This document shows positions 52,353 through 52,625 of a stretch of 52,625 nucleotides of DNA, piece by piece (within the stretch, counting starts at the first letter, position 1; every line of letters begins with the position of its first letter). The notes beneath the pieces were generated by a model. That model did not search any database, was not told where the DNA came from, and worked only from the letters and a program-made list of their open reading frames with translations. The translations under genes and the position numbers were made by a program. This stretch comes from Sphingobacteriaceae bacterium (GTDB lineage: Bacteria > Bacteroidota > Bacteroidia > Sphingobacteriales > Sphingobacteriaceae), in contig CANKAT010000012.1 of assembly GCA_947479815.1 (NCBI GenBank), positions 1 through 52,625 of the forward strand. The letters are read 5' to 3'.

Positions 52353-52625
52353 TTAAACCGCAGAAATGTTTAATTCGACAAAGTCAATCAACGAATGAAT
52401 CACCTTAATATGAATCTCCTGTGCCCTGTCTGCATATTCTGATTGGGGAGCACGAATCTCCACATCGCATAGTCCGACCATACGGCCGCCATCCTTACCG
52501 GTCAAACCAATCACTTTCATTCCCTTAATTCTTGCGGCCTCAATAGCTTTTAAAACATTTTCAGAATTACCGCTGGTACTAATCGCAAAAAGTACATCAC
52601 CCTTTTGTCCAATAGCTTCAACCAT
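52353..52625 (-). CDS. gmhA: Phosphoheptose isomerase (partial, C-terminal half)
   Basis: SIS-domain sedoheptulose-7-phosphate isomerase, first step of ADP-heptose synthesis for lipopolysaccharide core. The window holds the last 90 residues: [39 protein letters not shown] and the helical end [15 protein letters not shown]. The N-terminal half lies beyond 52625, so the true start is not seen. Another SIS isomerase is possible, but the STSGNS and LTGKDGG motifs favour GmhA. Confidence 0.85.
   Translation of the reverse strand: MVEAIGQKGDVLFAISTSGNSENVLKAIEAARIKGMKVIGLTGKDGGRMVGLCDVEIRAPQSEYADRAQEIHIKVIHSLIDFVELNISAV

Overview
The window looks like a contiguous chromosomal piece of an AT-rich Bacteroidota genome, most likely order Sphingobacteriales (Pedobacter/Solitalea-like). 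Reasons: a SusC/SusD outer-membrane pair, the gldH gliding/secretion lipoprotein gene next to ricT and holB, DUF3078 and CBM9/DUF5916 outer-membrane proteins, a rhamnose operon with the fused aldolase-dehydrogenase, and recurrent TAnnTTTG -7 promoter boxes, the Bacteroidota housekeeping promoter signature. Assignment below the order is inference.

Layout. 1-4.05 kb: tRNA-Arg(CCT), metG, an LD-carboxypeptidase and a DoxX-like protein. 4.06-11.6 kb (minus): susD, susC and an upstream M14 metallopeptidase, with an inverted-repeat-rich gap between susC and the peptidase. 11.9-16.3 kb: murF facing a tight holB-ricT-gldH-small membrane protein operon. 16.5-22.0 kb (plus): PLP decarboxylase, ruvX, O-methyltransferase, a LysM glucosaminidase lipoprotein, a carboxypeptidase-D-like regulatory-domain protein and a DUF3078 protein. 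22.1-24.5 kb (minus): CBM9/DUF5916 protein. 24.7-32.7 kb (plus): ffh, yifB/comM, an ORF6N-domain protein, a TPR protein, msrA and an M16 peptidase. 32.7-36.5 kb (minus): an AsmA-like/GT51 glycosyltransferase, hpt, psd and a tiny Met/Cys-rich secreted protein. 36.6-38.7 kb (plus): mrp, a NifU-like scaffold and a second regulatory-domain protein. 39.1-45.9 kb (minus): def, then a complete L-rhamnose operon (rhaT, rhaD-SDR fusion, rhaI, rhaB, rhaM). 45.9-46.8 kb: a gene-free block built from several duplicated modules. 46.8-50.8 kb (minus): rpsP-rimM-anmK-trmD-rplS. 50.9-52.6 kb: a 5'-deoxynucleotidase, a YbjQ-family protein and the C-terminal half of gmhA, cut by the window end.

How it fits together. 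Much of the window is core cell machinery: translation and tRNA/rRNA maturation, protein targeting, peptidoglycan synthesis and recycling (murF, AsmA-GT51, LD-carboxypeptidase, glucosaminidase, anmK), phospholipid and iron-sulfur biogenesis. Two nutrient modules stand out: a SusCD importer with a secreted peptidase upstream, and a self-contained rhamnose pathway with no regulator or rhamnosidase beside it.

I found no CRISPR array, intact insertion sequence, prophage or recognisable defence system. The least explained structure is non-coding or very small: the susC upstream region (several inverted repeats plus a 45-residue reading frame), the duplicated modules at 45.96-46.69 kb, a nested stem-loop between rpsP and rimM, hairpins in the rplS and rpsP leaders, repeat tracts hugging stop codons, several unannotated-size membrane-protein frames, and -7 boxes only 3-4 bases from start codons that imply leaderless mRNAs.
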